Part shown: positions 1-8,309 of the stretch, one piece after another
Layout of the letters: each line of letters opens with the position of its first letter
Numbering within the stretch: the stretch's first letter is position 1
NCBI GenBank assembly: GCA_038212305.1
Contig: JBBQUP010000045.1
Coordinates: 1 to 27,292, forward strand
Length of the DNA: 27,292 nt
Reading direction: 5' to 3'
From: JBBQUP01 sp038212305
GTDB lineage: Bacteria > Bacteroidota > Bacteroidia > Bacteroidales > Marinilabiliaceae
The notes under the pieces: generated by a model
What the model was told of the DNA's origin: nothing
Databases searched by the model: none
Seen by the model: the letters and a program-made list of their open reading frames with translations, nothing else
Translations under genes and position numbers: made by a program

Positions 1-183
1 ACGGGTGAATGCCCCTGGAAAGCCGTTGTTTGAACGGCAGTGATACTCTTCATTTTCAAGTAATTGGTTTATATTTGTAACTGTTTCTTCACGAAATTCA
101 TTGTTTTCGTAGGCTTTCTCTATAAGGCCTATATTATACCCATAAGATAGAAAACATACCCTAAACTCTGCTATGTCAAAGAA
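1..183 (-). pseudogene. Open reading fragment running off the left edge, possibly a truncated gene
   Basis: The minus strand is open for 61 codons from just after an in-frame TAG (184-186) to the window edge, so the C-terminal part would lie outside. The translation is rich in Glu and Asn and looks protein-like, for example NEEYHCRSNNGFPGAFTR. It contains no ATG, GTG or TTG codon in frame, so it has no usual start. I do not recognise the family. Either this is a gene that lost its 5' end, or it is a chance open frame. Confidence 0.22.
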
Positions 184-228
184 CTATTTTTATCTTTATT
201 ACTTAAGTCAACGACATTGCATTACAAA

Positions 229-483
229 TTAACATTTATTTCTAGCACACGGGTTGTTTGTGATAAAAAATCCAAATGCTGCACCTATTAAGCTGCTTTT
301 TACAATTTCGCCCATGGGCATTTCAGCCATGTGTTGTCCTTCCGAAAAGTAATAAAACACAAATCCTGCTATAGCTCCTAAAACAATATAAATTAATGAT
401 TTTTTTAGATGCTGAGATTTTAATAATCGAGTCATCCATGTGCCTTCGGGCTGTATCTCTAATTGTTTAAATTCCATTTTCAA
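229..483 (-). CDS. DUF6132 family small membrane protein
   Basis: This is an 84-residue protein with a polar N-terminus of about 28 residues. It has two hydrophobic segments (about 29-46 and 61-75) rich in Gly and Ala. The tail NNPCARNKC resembles the cysteine-bearing end I associate with the DUF6132 family of Bacteroidota. The two terminal Cys could bind a metal or form a disulfide; this is inference, and no function is established. The start has no Shine-Dalgarno sequence, as is normal in this phylum. A TAnnTTTG box lies 27 bases upstream. The gene is monocistronic here. The divergent small open frame upstream (503-685) is not convincing. Confidence 0.75.
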   Translation of the reverse strand: MKMEFKQLEIQPEGTWMTRLLKSQHLKKSLIYIVLGAIAGFVFYYFSEGQHMAEMPMGEIVKSSLIGAAFGFFITNNPCARNKC

Positions 484-509
484 TATTTAATAAAACACAT
501 ATATGAATA

Positions 510-517
510 CAAATATA
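510..517 (-). promoter_or_regulatory. Candidate -7 box for the DUF6132 gene
   Basis: Read on the minus strand this is TATATTTG, an exact match to the Bacteroidota -7 consensus TAnnTTTG, 27 bases before the ATG. I found no TTTG at the proper -33 distance. Such matches also arise by chance in AT-rich DNA. Confidence 0.25.
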
Positions 518-676
518 TGTTTTTTAATTCAATATTCATATCTCTATTATTTGTTTTTTAATTACCATAGAAAACTGGCTCTAACACTCATGCTTTTGTG
601 TTTGATTATTAAGCTCATGGCTCGTTTCATCGAATTGAGAATTAATGAAAGTAGAAAACTTGAGTTTTTGACTTTG

Positions 677-2266
677 TTAAACTGAGGCCGTTGCAAAATT
701 ACTTTTTGTTAATTTTGCAATGGTCTCAATTTGAGTTGGTGGGACATTTAATGCATAGGGATCTATATCGTAATTTTGATTTGTAGTCTGTGGTTTATCA
801 TCCGTTCGATTAAAAAAAGCAAGTGTCGATTTAATTTTTTGAGCTTCCGAAATGAGCGCACCTGCTTCACGAGCAATATAATCGGCATCTATAGCAGTTT
901 GTTGAACTCCTGTATTAACATGATTGATGTTTTGGGCAACCATGTTAATTTCGCGATGTTGTTGATCTCCTGATTGTTTTATTTTATGCGAAATATCAAG
1001 TGATACCTTTAGTTTTTTGTCAATACTCATTAAATCTGTTTTTATCGACCCTGAAATATCAATCCCTTTGTTTGAAATTTTTGTAATCTCATGGCTCAAA
1101 CTCTGGCTTTGTTCAGCCAATTGTTTAATACCATTAGCAACTACTGCAAAACCACGTCCAGCGTCCCCTGCTTTAGCTGCTTCAACTCTGGCATTTAATG
1201 AAAGTATGTATGTTTCTGTCGCAATAGCCCTTACTGTTGTGGATTTATCTATAAGTTGCTGCATAACTTCAATGGCTTCAACTATTTTTGTTGATGTTTG
1301 AGTTAGTTCAGATGCAAACTGATAAATTAGCTTTTGTGAATCATCTGCATCAATGGTATTTTGTTGAACAAATAACCGGATGTTATCCATTGTGGCCGAT
1401 AATTCTTCGGTGTAAACAGCTTGATCATTGGTTGTTAAGTTGAGATTTTCGGCCTTTTTATCCAGAGTGTAGCTAATTTTATTTAGCAGCGTTGAGAGTT
1501 GAATAACTTCCCCAATGATATTTTTGAATTTTTCGTTACTCTCTTTGTATGAATTTATTAGTATCCCAAATTCATCATTTCGAGATGTCGATTTCATATC
1601 AGAGAATTTTCCTTTACTCATTTGACGAGCTTGATTCACTAACATCTTAATGGGTTTGTTAATAGAGTAGGCTAAACGGCCAGAAATGTATAAACTTATA
1701 ATTAGCGTGATGAAGAACCCAATCATAATCATATTAAGTGAATATTTTGCTGATATCGTCGTTTGTTCTGCTGACTTAACCGATAACCAAATCTCTTGTT
1801 CTATCAGTTCTTTGCATTTTACATTTAGGATATTTATTTGGTTTGTCAACGATACAATTTCAGGCGTCTGCTTATTAGAAAAAAAAGCTTGCATAACTTG
1901 TTGGAAATTGCTTATTCGTTGTTCAATCTCTTCGATATCATCAGTTAAGCTAATGCCAATTGACATACTTTTTAACTTTTCTAATTCAGTTTTAGTTTGA
2001 TTGATATAACTTAAAGCCTGATAGTAATCTACCTCTCGTGAATTACCAGTATAGGCTCGAAAATACAAGACAGCATGATGCCAGTTTCGCTCCATTTCAG
2101 TTAATCCCGAAACAAAAGGTAATCTATTATGCGATAGCTTTTGAGTGTCTTTTCGGATGGAGATTAATTGAAGAATTGCGATAATCGCAAAGGTCGAAAA
2201 TACAGTTAGTATTGTACCTATCGCTACTCTTAACTTAAGTTTTATTTTTAAGTTTTGCCAATTCAT
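677..2266 (-). CDS. Methyl-accepting chemotaxis protein (orphan chemoreceptor)
   Basis: A 529-residue transmembrane receptor that should signal to the CheA/CheW array. TM1 is at about 13-35. It is followed by a helical periplasmic sensor region of about 140 residues, compatible with a four-helix bundle. TM2 is at about 177-198, HAMP at about 199-250, and a coiled-coil signalling domain from about 250 to 485. The hairpin tip is clear at 350-378 (SLNARVEAAKAGDAGRGF). It departs from the usual ALNAAIEAARAG by Arg in place of Ala after NA. There is no C-terminal CheR/CheB-tethering pentapeptide; the last 40 residues are polar and variable. No other che gene is in the window, so the partners must be elsewhere. 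The ligand cannot be inferred. Confidence 0.92.
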   Translation of the reverse strand: MNWQNLKIKLKLRVAIGTILTVFSTFAIIAILQLISIRKDTQKLSHNRLPFVSGLTEMERNWHHAVLYFRAYTGNSREVDYYQALSYINQTKTELEKLKSMSIGISLTDDIEEIEQRISNFQQVMQAFFSNKQTPEIVSLTNQINILNVKCKELIEQEIWLSVKSAEQTTISAKYSLNMIMIGFFITLIISLYISGRLAYSINKPIKMLVNQARQMSKGKFSDMKSTSRNDEFGILINSYKESNEKFKNIIGEVIQLSTLLNKISYTLDKKAENLNLTTNDQAVYTEELSATMDNIRLFVQQNTIDADDSQKLIYQFASELTQTSTKIVEAIEVMQQLIDKSTTVRAIATETYILSLNARVEAAKAGDAGRGFAVVANGIKQLAEQSQSLSHEITKISNKGIDISGSIKTDLMSIDKKLKVSLDISHKIKQSGDQQHREINMVAQNINHVNTGVQQTAIDADYIAREAGALISEAQKIKSTLAFFNRTDDKPQTTNQNYDIDPYALNVPPTQIETIAKLTKSNFATASV

Positions 2267-2285
2267 GGGTGTTTATTTTAGTTGA

Positions 2286-2293
2286 CAAAACTA
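2286..2293 (-). promoter_or_regulatory. Candidate -7 box for the chemoreceptor gene
   Basis: On the minus strand this reads TAGTTTTG, matching TAnnTTTG, 19 bases before the start codon. The leader would be very short. No good -33 element was found at the expected distance. Confidence 0.25.
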
Positions 2294-2483
2294 TAGGATT
2301 CAAAGCTGGTAAAGGTTAAATTCGTATTAAGCAATCGTTAATATAGTAAGCCGTCATTCTTTTTTTTTGACTTAAAGTTCTGTTTTAGGTTGCCTAAAGA
2401 TTTTTAGAACATTATTTATTTTTTACTGTTTTGAATTTGTTCAATACTATTCTACGTTATTATATAAAGTAAACAAGCATATT

Positions 2484-3356
2484 ATGAGTGTATTAGTCGA
2501 TAATCAATCAAAAATTATTATTCAGGGTTTTACAGGTCAGGAGGGATCTTTTCATGCTGCTCAAATGATAGAGTATGGAACACAGATAGTTGGTGGTGTT
2601 ACCCCCGGAAAGGGTGGAACCATGCATTTGGATAGGCCTGTATTTAATACCGTAAAGGAAGCTGTTGATGCAGTTAAGGCTGATACATCAGTGATTTTTG
2701 TACCACCAGCATTTGCTGCAGATGCCATTATGGAAGCCGCAGATGCTGGCATAAAAGTAATTGTTGCCATTACCGAAGGTATTCCAACAAATGATATGAT
2801 TAATGTAAAGTCGTTTCTAGCAGGAAAATCATGTTTTTTAATTGGGCCAAATTGTCCAGGTGTTATCTCTCCGGGAAAAGCTAAATTGGGTATTATGCCT
2901 GGTTTTATTCATAAAGAAGGACGAATTGGGGTAGTTTCGAGATCGGGAACATTAACTTATGAAGCTGTTGATCAGCTAACGAAGCAGGGTTTAGGACAAA
3001 GCACATGTATTGGTATTGGCGGCGACCCAATTATTGGAACAACTACGAAAATGGCTGTTGAATTACTCATGAACGATCCTGAAACAGATGGAATTGTTAT
3101 GATTGGCGAAATTGGTGGCTCAATGGAAGCGGATGCTGCTCAATGGATTAAAGCTCACGGCACTAAACCTGTTGTTGGTTTTATTGCCGGTCAAACGGCT
3201 CCCAAAGGCCGTCGAATGGGGCATGCAGGTGCTATTGTTGGTGGGACTGCCGATACGGCCGAAGCCAAAATGGCAATCATGCGTGAGTGTGGTATACATG
3301 TGGTGGTTTCACCTGCCGAAATTGGAGTTACTATGGCCAGAGTACTTCAAAAATAA
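2484..3356 (+). CDS. sucD: Succinyl-CoA synthetase (ADP-forming) alpha subunit
   Basis: A 290-residue protein, the normal length for the alpha subunit of succinate-CoA ligase. The enzyme interconverts succinyl-CoA, ADP and phosphate with succinate, CoA and ATP in the cytoplasm. The N-terminal CoA-binding Rossmann domain shows IIQGFTGQEGSFHA (12-25) and GGVTPGKGG (37-45). The middle has ITEGIP and GPNCPGVI (121-128). The phosphohistidine is His247 within GHAGAIVGG. The beta subunit gene sucC, its obligate partner, is not adjacent: the minus-strand chemoreceptor lies upstream and a 400-base intergenic region follows. sucC must therefore be elsewhere in the genome. Start is ATG without a Shine-Dalgarno sequence. 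Confidence 0.96.
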   Translation: MSVLVDNQSKIIIQGFTGQEGSFHAAQMIEYGTQIVGGVTPGKGGTMHLDRPVFNTVKEAVDAVKADTSVIFVPPAFAADAIMEAADAGIKVIVAITEGIPTNDMINVKSFLAGKSCFLIGPNCPGVISPGKAKLGIMPGFIHKEGRIGVVSRSGTLTYEAVDQLTKQGLGQSTCIGIGGDPIIGTTTKMAVELLMNDPETDGIVMIGEIGGSMEADAAQWIKAHGTKPVVGFIAGQTAPKGRRMGHAGAIVGGTADTAEAKMAIMRECGIHVVVSPAEIGVTMARVLQK

Positions 3357-3403
3357 TTTCTGAATAAGTAAGAAGCTGTTTAAAAATCCATTAAATGATT
3401 TTT

Positions 3404-3529
3404 TAGAGAGGACGAATTTAGAAAATTAGATGGATAGATATGAAGATTTAGAAAATTCAAGATGAGAACCACTCTTTTTTATCTCAATTGTCTACTCTAT
3501 CTGTCTAAAATCTTAAATTCTTGACCTCT
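3404..3529. repeat. Imperfect long inverted repeat
   Basis: The left arm begins AGAGGACGAATTTAG and continues to GATGGATAGA. The right arm ends CTTGACCTCT; its reverse complement begins AGAGGTCAAGAATTTAAG and continues to GACAGATAGA. The arms are about 35-40 bases with mismatches and small gaps. Inner GATGAGA and ATCTCA segments can also pair. RNA or single-stranded DNA could fold into one long hairpin. The arm motif ATCTGTCTAAA (from 3499) recurs at 20210-20220 in another inverted repeat, so this may be a dispersed, decaying repeat family. It could also act as the sucD terminator, but it lacks a good terminal T run. Confidence 0.5.
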
Positions 3530-3593
3530 AACATATATTTAATATGAAATGTAAACAGATACATTTATAAATGAATTCTCACTCGATGCTTTT

Positions 3594-3639
3594 TTGATTA
3601 TTTATCAACCTTTATATTTGATTTAAAATTGTACATTTG
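3594..3639 (+). promoter_or_regulatory. Candidate promoter region for the reductase gene
   Basis: There are two exact TAnnTTTG boxes: TATATTTG at 3613-3620 and TACATTTG at 3632-3639. The first is preceded by TTG at 3594-3596 with a 16-base spacer, a little short for Bacteroidota. Transcription would leave a leader of about 110-130 bases. This is a pattern match only. Confidence 0.28.
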
Positions 3640-3756
3640 TCACGCTTTTTTTGAAATATTTGATGATAAAAGTTTCGATTTGGAGCTTTTGTTTTGGGAT
3701 TTTAAATAAGCACGATTGTTATAATTTAAATGCATTTAATATAAATTAGTAGATAT

Positions 3757-4503
3757 ATGAAACTTTTAGAAGGAAAAACAGCTATTATTACTGGCGCTGC
3801 TCGTGGAATTGGTAAAGCAATTGCGCTTAAGATGGCATCACAAGGATGTAATGTGGCATTTACCGATTTAGCTATTAATGATGCAGCTTTAGCTACTGAA
3901 AAAGAGATTATTGCGATGGGAGTTAAAGCGAAAGGTTATGCATCGGATGCAAGTAATTTTGCTGATACTCATAAAGTTGTTGATCAGATTGTTGCTGATT
4001 TTGGACGTGTTGATATATTGGTAAACAATGCTGGTATCACTAAAGATACTTTGTTAATGAGAATGACCGAAGAACAATGGGATGCTGTTATTAATGTGAA
4101 CTTAAAATCGTGTTTTAATTTTACCAAAGCGGTGCAAAAAACAATGCTAAACCAACGTTCTGGTTCAATTATTAATATGAGTTCGGTTGTGGGAGTTAGC
4201 GGAAATGCTGGTCAGTCAAACTACTCTGCTTCAAAAGCTGGTATGATTGGTTTTACTAAATCAATTGCTAAAGAGCTGGGTTCTAGAGGTATTCGCAGCA
4301 ATGCAATCGCTCCTGGTTTTATCATCACTGAAATGACTCACGTTCTTTCGGAAGAGGTTCGTAAGGATTGGGAAAGCCGCATTCCATTGAAACGTGGTGG
4401 AACACCTGAAGATGTTGCAAATACTTGTGTATATTTGGGTTCTGATCTTTCAGCTTATGTTACAGGACAAGTAATTCATGTTTGCGGTGGAATGAATATG
4501 TAA
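3757..4503 (+). CDS. fabG: 3-oxoacyl-[acyl-carrier-protein] reductase, FabG-type SDR
   Basis: A 248-residue classical short-chain dehydrogenase/reductase expected to use NADPH. The cofactor loop TGAARGIG is at 12-19 and NNAG at 90-93. The catalytic residues are Ser143, Tyr156 and Lys160, in MSSVVGVSGNAGQSNYSASK. Both this motif and the C-terminal VTGQVIHVCGGMNM match FabG closely. In fatty acid synthesis FabG reduces 3-oxoacyl-ACP; close relatives reduce acetoacetyl-CoA. The neighbours are fermentation genes rather than fab genes, so a CoA-linked role is possible but not shown. It ends in a strong intrinsic terminator, so it is probably transcribed alone. Start is ATG, without a Shine-Dalgarno sequence. 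Confidence 0.9.
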   Translation: MKLLEGKTAIITGAARGIGKAIALKMASQGCNVAFTDLAINDAALATEKEIIAMGVKAKGYASDASNFADTHKVVDQIVADFGRVDILVNNAGITKDTLLMRMTEEQWDAVINVNLKSCFNFTKAVQKTMLNQRSGSIINMSSVVGVSGNAGQSNYSASKAGMIGFTKSIAKELGSRGIRSNAIAPGFIITEMTHVLSEEVRKDWESRIPLKRGGTPEDVANTCVYLGSDLSAYVTGQVIHVCGGMNM

Positions 4504-4524
4504 TAGCAATATTCAATTTATTAT

Positions 4525-4554
4525 AAAAAAGAGGTGCTTGTCGCCTCTTTTTTT
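4525..4554 (+). terminator. Intrinsic terminator after fabG
   Basis: A 10-bp stem pairs AAAAAAGAGG (4525-4534) with CCTCTTTTTT (4544-4553) around a 9-base loop. The T run continues on the 3' side. It lies 22 bases after the fabG stop. Confidence 0.85.
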
Positions 4555-4619
4555 GTTTAAATAAAATCCATTTCACTACTTTTATTGTTAATTCATTAGA
4601 CTATTTAAACATTTTTATT

Positions 4620-5783
4620 ATGAGAAATTTTATATATCATGCTCCAACTCGAATACTATTTGGGAAAAATAAGGTGAATGAGTTAGGCGCAGAGGTGATT
4701 AAACACGGTTCAAAAGTATTGTTGGCTTATGGAAGTCATTCAATTAAAGAGTCGGGTTTATACGAAAAGGTTGTTAAAATCTTAGCCAATTCAAATATTC
4801 CATTTGTTGAATTGAGCGGTATTTTGCCAAATCCTAAAATAGCAAGCGTTCGCCAAGGAATTGATTTATGTAGGAAGCATAACGTTGATTTTATTCTTGC
4901 AGTAGGAGGTGGCAGTGTAATCGATTGTGTAAAGGCCATTGCTGCAGGTGTATCGTACAATGGAGATGTTTGGGATTTTATGATTCGTAAAGCAAAAGTG
5001 GTTAATCCATTGCCATTTGGAACTATCTTAACATTGGCTGCTACAGGAAGCGAAATGAATGGTAATGCGGTAATTTCAAATCCTGAGTTGTTTGATAAAC
5101 GCGCGATGGGCGATGCTTCACTGCAACCTTGTTTTTCAATATTAGATCCAACATTAACGTTTACAGTTAATCGTTGGCAAACAGCTGCTGGCGCTGCAGA
5201 TATCATGAGCCACATATTCGAGCAATATTTTACACCCGATGAAGGTGCATTTGTTCAGGATGCCATTGCCGAATCAATATTAAAGACGGCTATTAAATTT
5301 GGCCCAATTGCTGTTAGCCAGCCAGATAACTATGAAGCAAGAGCCAACTTAATGTGGGCTTCGAGTTTGGCATTGAATGGTTTAACTGTTACCGGAAAGG
5401 CTGGTGGAGATTGGGCTACGCATGATATGGAACATCAGCTTAGCGCAGTTAATGATATGACTCATGGGGCAGGATTAGCCATTTTATTTCCTCATTGGAT
5501 GAATTATGTATTAAATGAAATTACGGCTGCTAAATTTGCTCAAGTGGCACGAAATGTGTGGAATGTTGTTGAAAATGATGATGTAATTGCTGCGAAGGAA
5601 GGTATTAAGCAGACTAGACTTTTTTTTAATAGTCTAGATTTACCAAATTCTTTATCGTCACAAGGATTTGGCGAAGAACACTTATTGGATATGGCCAAGA
5701 AAGCTTGCTTATTCGGTCCTATTGGTGCTCTTAAAAAATTAAATGCTGAGGATGTTGCAATTATTCTTCGGAATGCACTCTAG
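4620..5783 (+). CDS. Iron-containing alcohol dehydrogenase, YqhD/BdhA type
   Basis: A 387-residue group III alcohol dehydrogenase, likely an NADPH-dependent aldehyde reductase or butanol dehydrogenase acting in the cytoplasm. The nucleotide site is GGGSVIDCVKAIAAG (96-110). The expected metal ligands are Asp194 and His198 (GAADIMSHIF), His268 (GDWATHDMEH) and His282 (MTHGAGLA). This matches the D-H-H-H layout of YqhD. Length is typical of the family. It lies downstream of the fabG terminator and 50 bases before the lipoprotein gene. With the acetate and butyrate genes downstream it suggests a reductive outlet for aldehydes, but the substrate is not determined by sequence. Confidence 0.93.
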   Translation: MRNFIYHAPTRILFGKNKVNELGAEVIKHGSKVLLAYGSHSIKESGLYEKVVKILANSNIPFVELSGILPNPKIASVRQGIDLCRKHNVDFILAVGGGSVIDCVKAIAAGVSYNGDVWDFMIRKAKVVNPLPFGTILTLAATGSEMNGNAVISNPELFDKRAMGDASLQPCFSILDPTLTFTVNRWQTAAGAADIMSHIFEQYFTPDEGAFVQDAIAESILKTAIKFGPIAVSQPDNYEARANLMWASSLALNGLTVTGKAGGDWATHDMEHQLSAVNDMTHGAGLAILFPHWMNYVLNEITAAKFAQVARNVWNVVENDDVIAAKEGIKQTRLFFNSLDLPNSLSSQGFGEEHLLDMAKKACLFGPIGALKKLNAEDVAIILRNAL

Positions 5784-5799
5784 TCATATTTTATATTTG
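5767..5799 (+). promoter_or_regulatory. Candidate promoter for the DUF6340 lipoprotein gene
   Basis: TATATTTG (5792-5799) is an exact TAnnTTTG box. It is preceded by TTCG, one mismatch from TTTG, with a 21-base spacer. A transcript starting a few bases later would exclude the ATG at 5801, which supports the internal ATG at 5834. Confidence 0.33.
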
Positions 5800-5833
5800 C
5801 ATGTTTGTTTTTTCTAATTTTTTTCGATTTAAC

Positions 5834-6871
5834 ATGAAATCAGCTCAGGGAATTATTGCTTTTTCGATTTTTTTAATTCTAAATGGATGTGCAAGTATTA
5901 CGCCATACAAAATGGAAGTTTTACGTCCGGCTACTATAACAATTCCTCCGCAAATTAAGTCGGTAGTTATTATTAATAATGCAACTCCCAAAGTTGATTC
6001 AGTAGAAGTGCATATTGTTGCCGGTTCTAAGTTCGTAAGGTATTCACCCGAAGTGGTTGATTCATTCGGTACTCTTGCTATTAATGAATGCCAGCGCGAA
6101 TTAGCTCGACGGCAATTTTTTGATACTGTATTTATAGATACAACCAAACGTCATTCATCATTTATCGCTGAATCATTAAAAACACAAAAGCAATTGATGG
6201 AGATTTGTCAACTCAACCATACAGATGCCGCTATTATTCTCGAATCATATGATTATCAACCTTTTTTAGAATACACACAATTGGGCGAAAATGCCTACAC
6301 TTTTAATCAAAAAGTTGAAGGGAAAGCATTGTGGACTTTATATAGTCTCGATGCGGATTCAATTCTTAGTCGATATGTTCAAACGGATTCTTTATTTTGG
6401 GATAATTACGCTTTCTCACTGACTTATCCTGTTGATGGGATACCGAGTTTAACCGAAAGTTTTAATCAAATAGCATCGCGATTGGGTTTTTTTTATTGCG
6501 ATTTTATAGCACCGTACTGGGATCGAGTTAATCGCTTTTATCACTCAAATGGATCTAGCTATTTTGGGATGGCTACTGAGCAAGTTAAATTAAACAAATG
6601 GGATGAAGCATCTAAAATTTGGTTCTTCATTTATAAAAACGGATCAAAATTAGATAAAGCCAAAGCAGCTCATAATATTGCATTGGCAAAAGAAGTTTTG
6701 GGAGATTTTAAGTCTGCAGCAAGTTGGGCCTATGAAAGTATGAACCTGTATGAAAAACTGCACAGGGTGTTTAATGTGGAGAATAAAGAGCGCGAGAAAT
6801 TATATTATATTGATATATCGAAACGATATTTCGATAGTAAAAAACTATCAAAACAAATTGGAGGAGAGTAA
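5834..6871 (+). CDS. DUF6340 family lipoprotein with a TPR-like C-terminus
   Basis: I choose the ATG at 5834, giving 345 residues. It produces a standard lipoprotein signal peptide, MKSAQGIIAFSIFLILNGC, with the lipobox LNGC. An upstream in-frame ATG at 5801 would add 11 residues before it. The protein is therefore probably a membrane-anchored periplasmic or outer-membrane lipoprotein. The first two thirds, with the repeated theme of a small beta domain then helices, fit DUF6340 of Bacteroidota. Near the C-terminus, AKAAHNIALAKEVLGDFKSA and following residues look like a tetratricopeptide helix pair, suggesting protein binding. Its stop codon directly touches the next start, so it is co-transcribed with the D,D-peptidase gene; a cell-envelope role is inferred. 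No biochemical function is known to me. Confidence 0.8.
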   Translation: MKSAQGIIAFSIFLILNGCASITPYKMEVLRPATITIPPQIKSVVIINNATPKVDSVEVHIVAGSKFVRYSPEVVDSFGTLAINECQRELARRQFFDTVFIDTTKRHSSFIAESLKTQKQLMEICQLNHTDAAIILESYDYQPFLEYTQLGENAYTFNQKVEGKALWTLYSLDADSILSRYVQTDSLFWDNYAFSLTYPVDGIPSLTESFNQIASRLGFFYCDFIAPYWDRVNRFYHSNGSSYFGMATEQVKLNKWDEASKIWFFIYKNGSKLDKAKAAHNIALAKEVLGDFKSAASWAYESMNLYEKLHRVFNVENKEREKLYYIDISKRYFDSKKLSKQIGGE

Positions 6872-8299
6872 ATGATTTTAAGGACTTTGAGTATTGTTTT
6901 GCTTTTATTGTTTAATAATTCATTTGCAATAAAACTATGGATGCAAGAAAAAGCATTAATAGATCTGCAAAAATCGGGAGCAATTGTATCATTTTTAGCT
7001 ATTAATACCTCTCTCGACACCTTATCATCATTTCAACCTCAACTACTACTCGCGCCAGCTTCCTTAATGAAGCTAAATACCACAGCTATAGGTTTTTATC
7101 AGCTAGGTTCGTTATTTGACTATAAAACAAAAGTGATTTTACGCGGCTATCAGGATAATCAAAAATGGGTGGGTGATTTAATTCTTGTAGGGGGAGGAGA
7201 TCCTACATTGGGATCAAGCTATTTCCCCGAGTCTGCGAAAAATTTCTTTGAGTTAATATTATCAGAACTTAAAATCCGAAATATTTCTGAAATTACTGGA
7301 GATATTGGGGTTGATGCATCCTTTTTTAATGGATCAAACATGCAACCTTCGCGTATGTGGGAAGATATGGGTAATTATTATGGTGCTTTGCCTAATGGAC
7401 TAACGTATTGCGATAACTCTATGGATATCTTTTTATCGTCTCCTTTAAAACCTGAAGAATTATGTCATGTTTTGCCTCAATCAATAAATACATCGAATAT
7501 AAGTTTTGAGTGTAAAGTGTTATCGGCATCTGATTATAAGGACAATGCCTACTGTTATGGGATAAATGGTCAGAATAAATGGATTATTGAAGGATCGATT
7601 CCTGTAGGGCAAGCGAAATTTAAAATAAAAGTCACCAATCCAAAACCTCAATTGCTATTGGGTAATGAGTTGAAAATTTTTTTATTGAAAAATGGCATTG
7701 TAGGATTAAAAAAGGTAAGCGAGGAGACATTCGATACGCATCAAAAAGCCATTAAAACACTAGCAATATATAAATCTCCCAATTTAATTAAGATAGCATC
7801 TGTGTTAAATAAAAATAGTCATAATTTGTATGCCGATCATCTATTCTTGACTTTAAGCGGGGATACCATTCATCGCGATTGGAGAACTGCTAGAATGTTT
7901 GTGTCTAATTTCTGGAGTGAAAAACTACATCGCAATTATTCGATGCAAATACTTGATGGAAGTGGATTATCGCCTTTTAATACACTTTCTTGTCAATACC
8001 TGACGGATGTTTTATTATATATGTATCAATCATCCAACAGCGATACTTATTTAAAATCGCTGGCTATAGGAGGGAAGGATGGTACACTTCAACGAATGTG
8101 GGTGAATTCGCCCGCTAAAGATCATGTTTTTGGCAAAAGTGGATCAATGACTGGCGTTTTGGGTTATGCTGGATATGTTAAAACCAAATCGAATAATACA
8201 ATACTCTTTACCGTTATTATTAACCATTTTAATCAAAGCTCTGCATCAATTAAACCTATTATTGAGAAATGGGTTGAAAATCTGTATTTGACTAATTAG
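6872..8299 (+). CDS. dacB: D-alanyl-D-alanine carboxypeptidase/endopeptidase, PBP4 family (peptidase S13)
   Basis: A 475-residue periplasmic penicillin-binding protein that trims or cleaves peptidoglycan peptides. A signal peptide covers about residues 1-19. The three active-site motifs are present. SLMK (SxxK, Ser64 and Lys67) lies in PASLMKLNTT. SHN (SxN) lies in NKNSHNLYADHL. KSG lies in FGKSGSMTGVLGYAG, replacing the usual KTG. The PBP4 signature DGSGLSPFN is also present. Length fits the S13 family. The ATG follows the previous stop with no gap. It is preceded by GGAGGAG, a strong Shine-Dalgarno-like sequence inside the upstream gene's end; that is rare in this phylum and suggests translational coupling. 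Confidence 0.92.
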   Translation: MILRTLSIVLLLLFNNSFAIKLWMQEKALIDLQKSGAIVSFLAINTSLDTLSSFQPQLLLAPASLMKLNTTAIGFYQLGSLFDYKTKVILRGYQDNQKWVGDLILVGGGDPTLGSSYFPESAKNFFELILSELKIRNISEITGDIGVDASFFNGSNMQPSRMWEDMGNYYGALPNGLTYCDNSMDIFLSSPLKPEELCHVLPQSINTSNISFECKVLSASDYKDNAYCYGINGQNKWIIEGSIPVGQAKFKIKVTNPKPQLLLGNELKIFLLKNGIVGLKKVSEETFDTHQKAIKTLAIYKSPNLIKIASVLNKNSHNLYADHLFLTLSGDTIHRDWRTARMFVSNFWSEKLHRNYSMQILDGSGLSPFNTLSCQYLTDVLLYMYQSSNSDTYLKSLAIGGKDGTLQRMWVNSPAKDHVFGKSGSMTGVLGYAGYVKTKSNNTILFTVIINHFNQSSASIKPIIEKWVENLYLTN

Positions 8300-8309
8300 C
8301 CTTCTCGTT

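Larger units (their letters stand above)
3357..3756. other. Gene-free stretch between sucD and the reductase gene
   Basis: Four hundred bases without a convincing gene. The left part holds an imperfect inverted repeat (3404-3529). The right part is very AT-rich and holds two TAnnTTTG boxes before the reductase gene. Confidence 0.6.

Noticed and set aside
503..685. 60-codon plus-strand open frame between DUF6132 and the chemoreceptor
   Set aside because: Low-complexity AT-rich translation with no recognisable domain; it overlaps the end of the chemoreceptor gene and the likely DUF6132 promoter.
4736..5215. 159-codon antisense open frame within the alcohol dehydrogenase gene
   Set aside because: It is opposite a clearly conserved enzyme with all metal ligands; its translation shows no family features.
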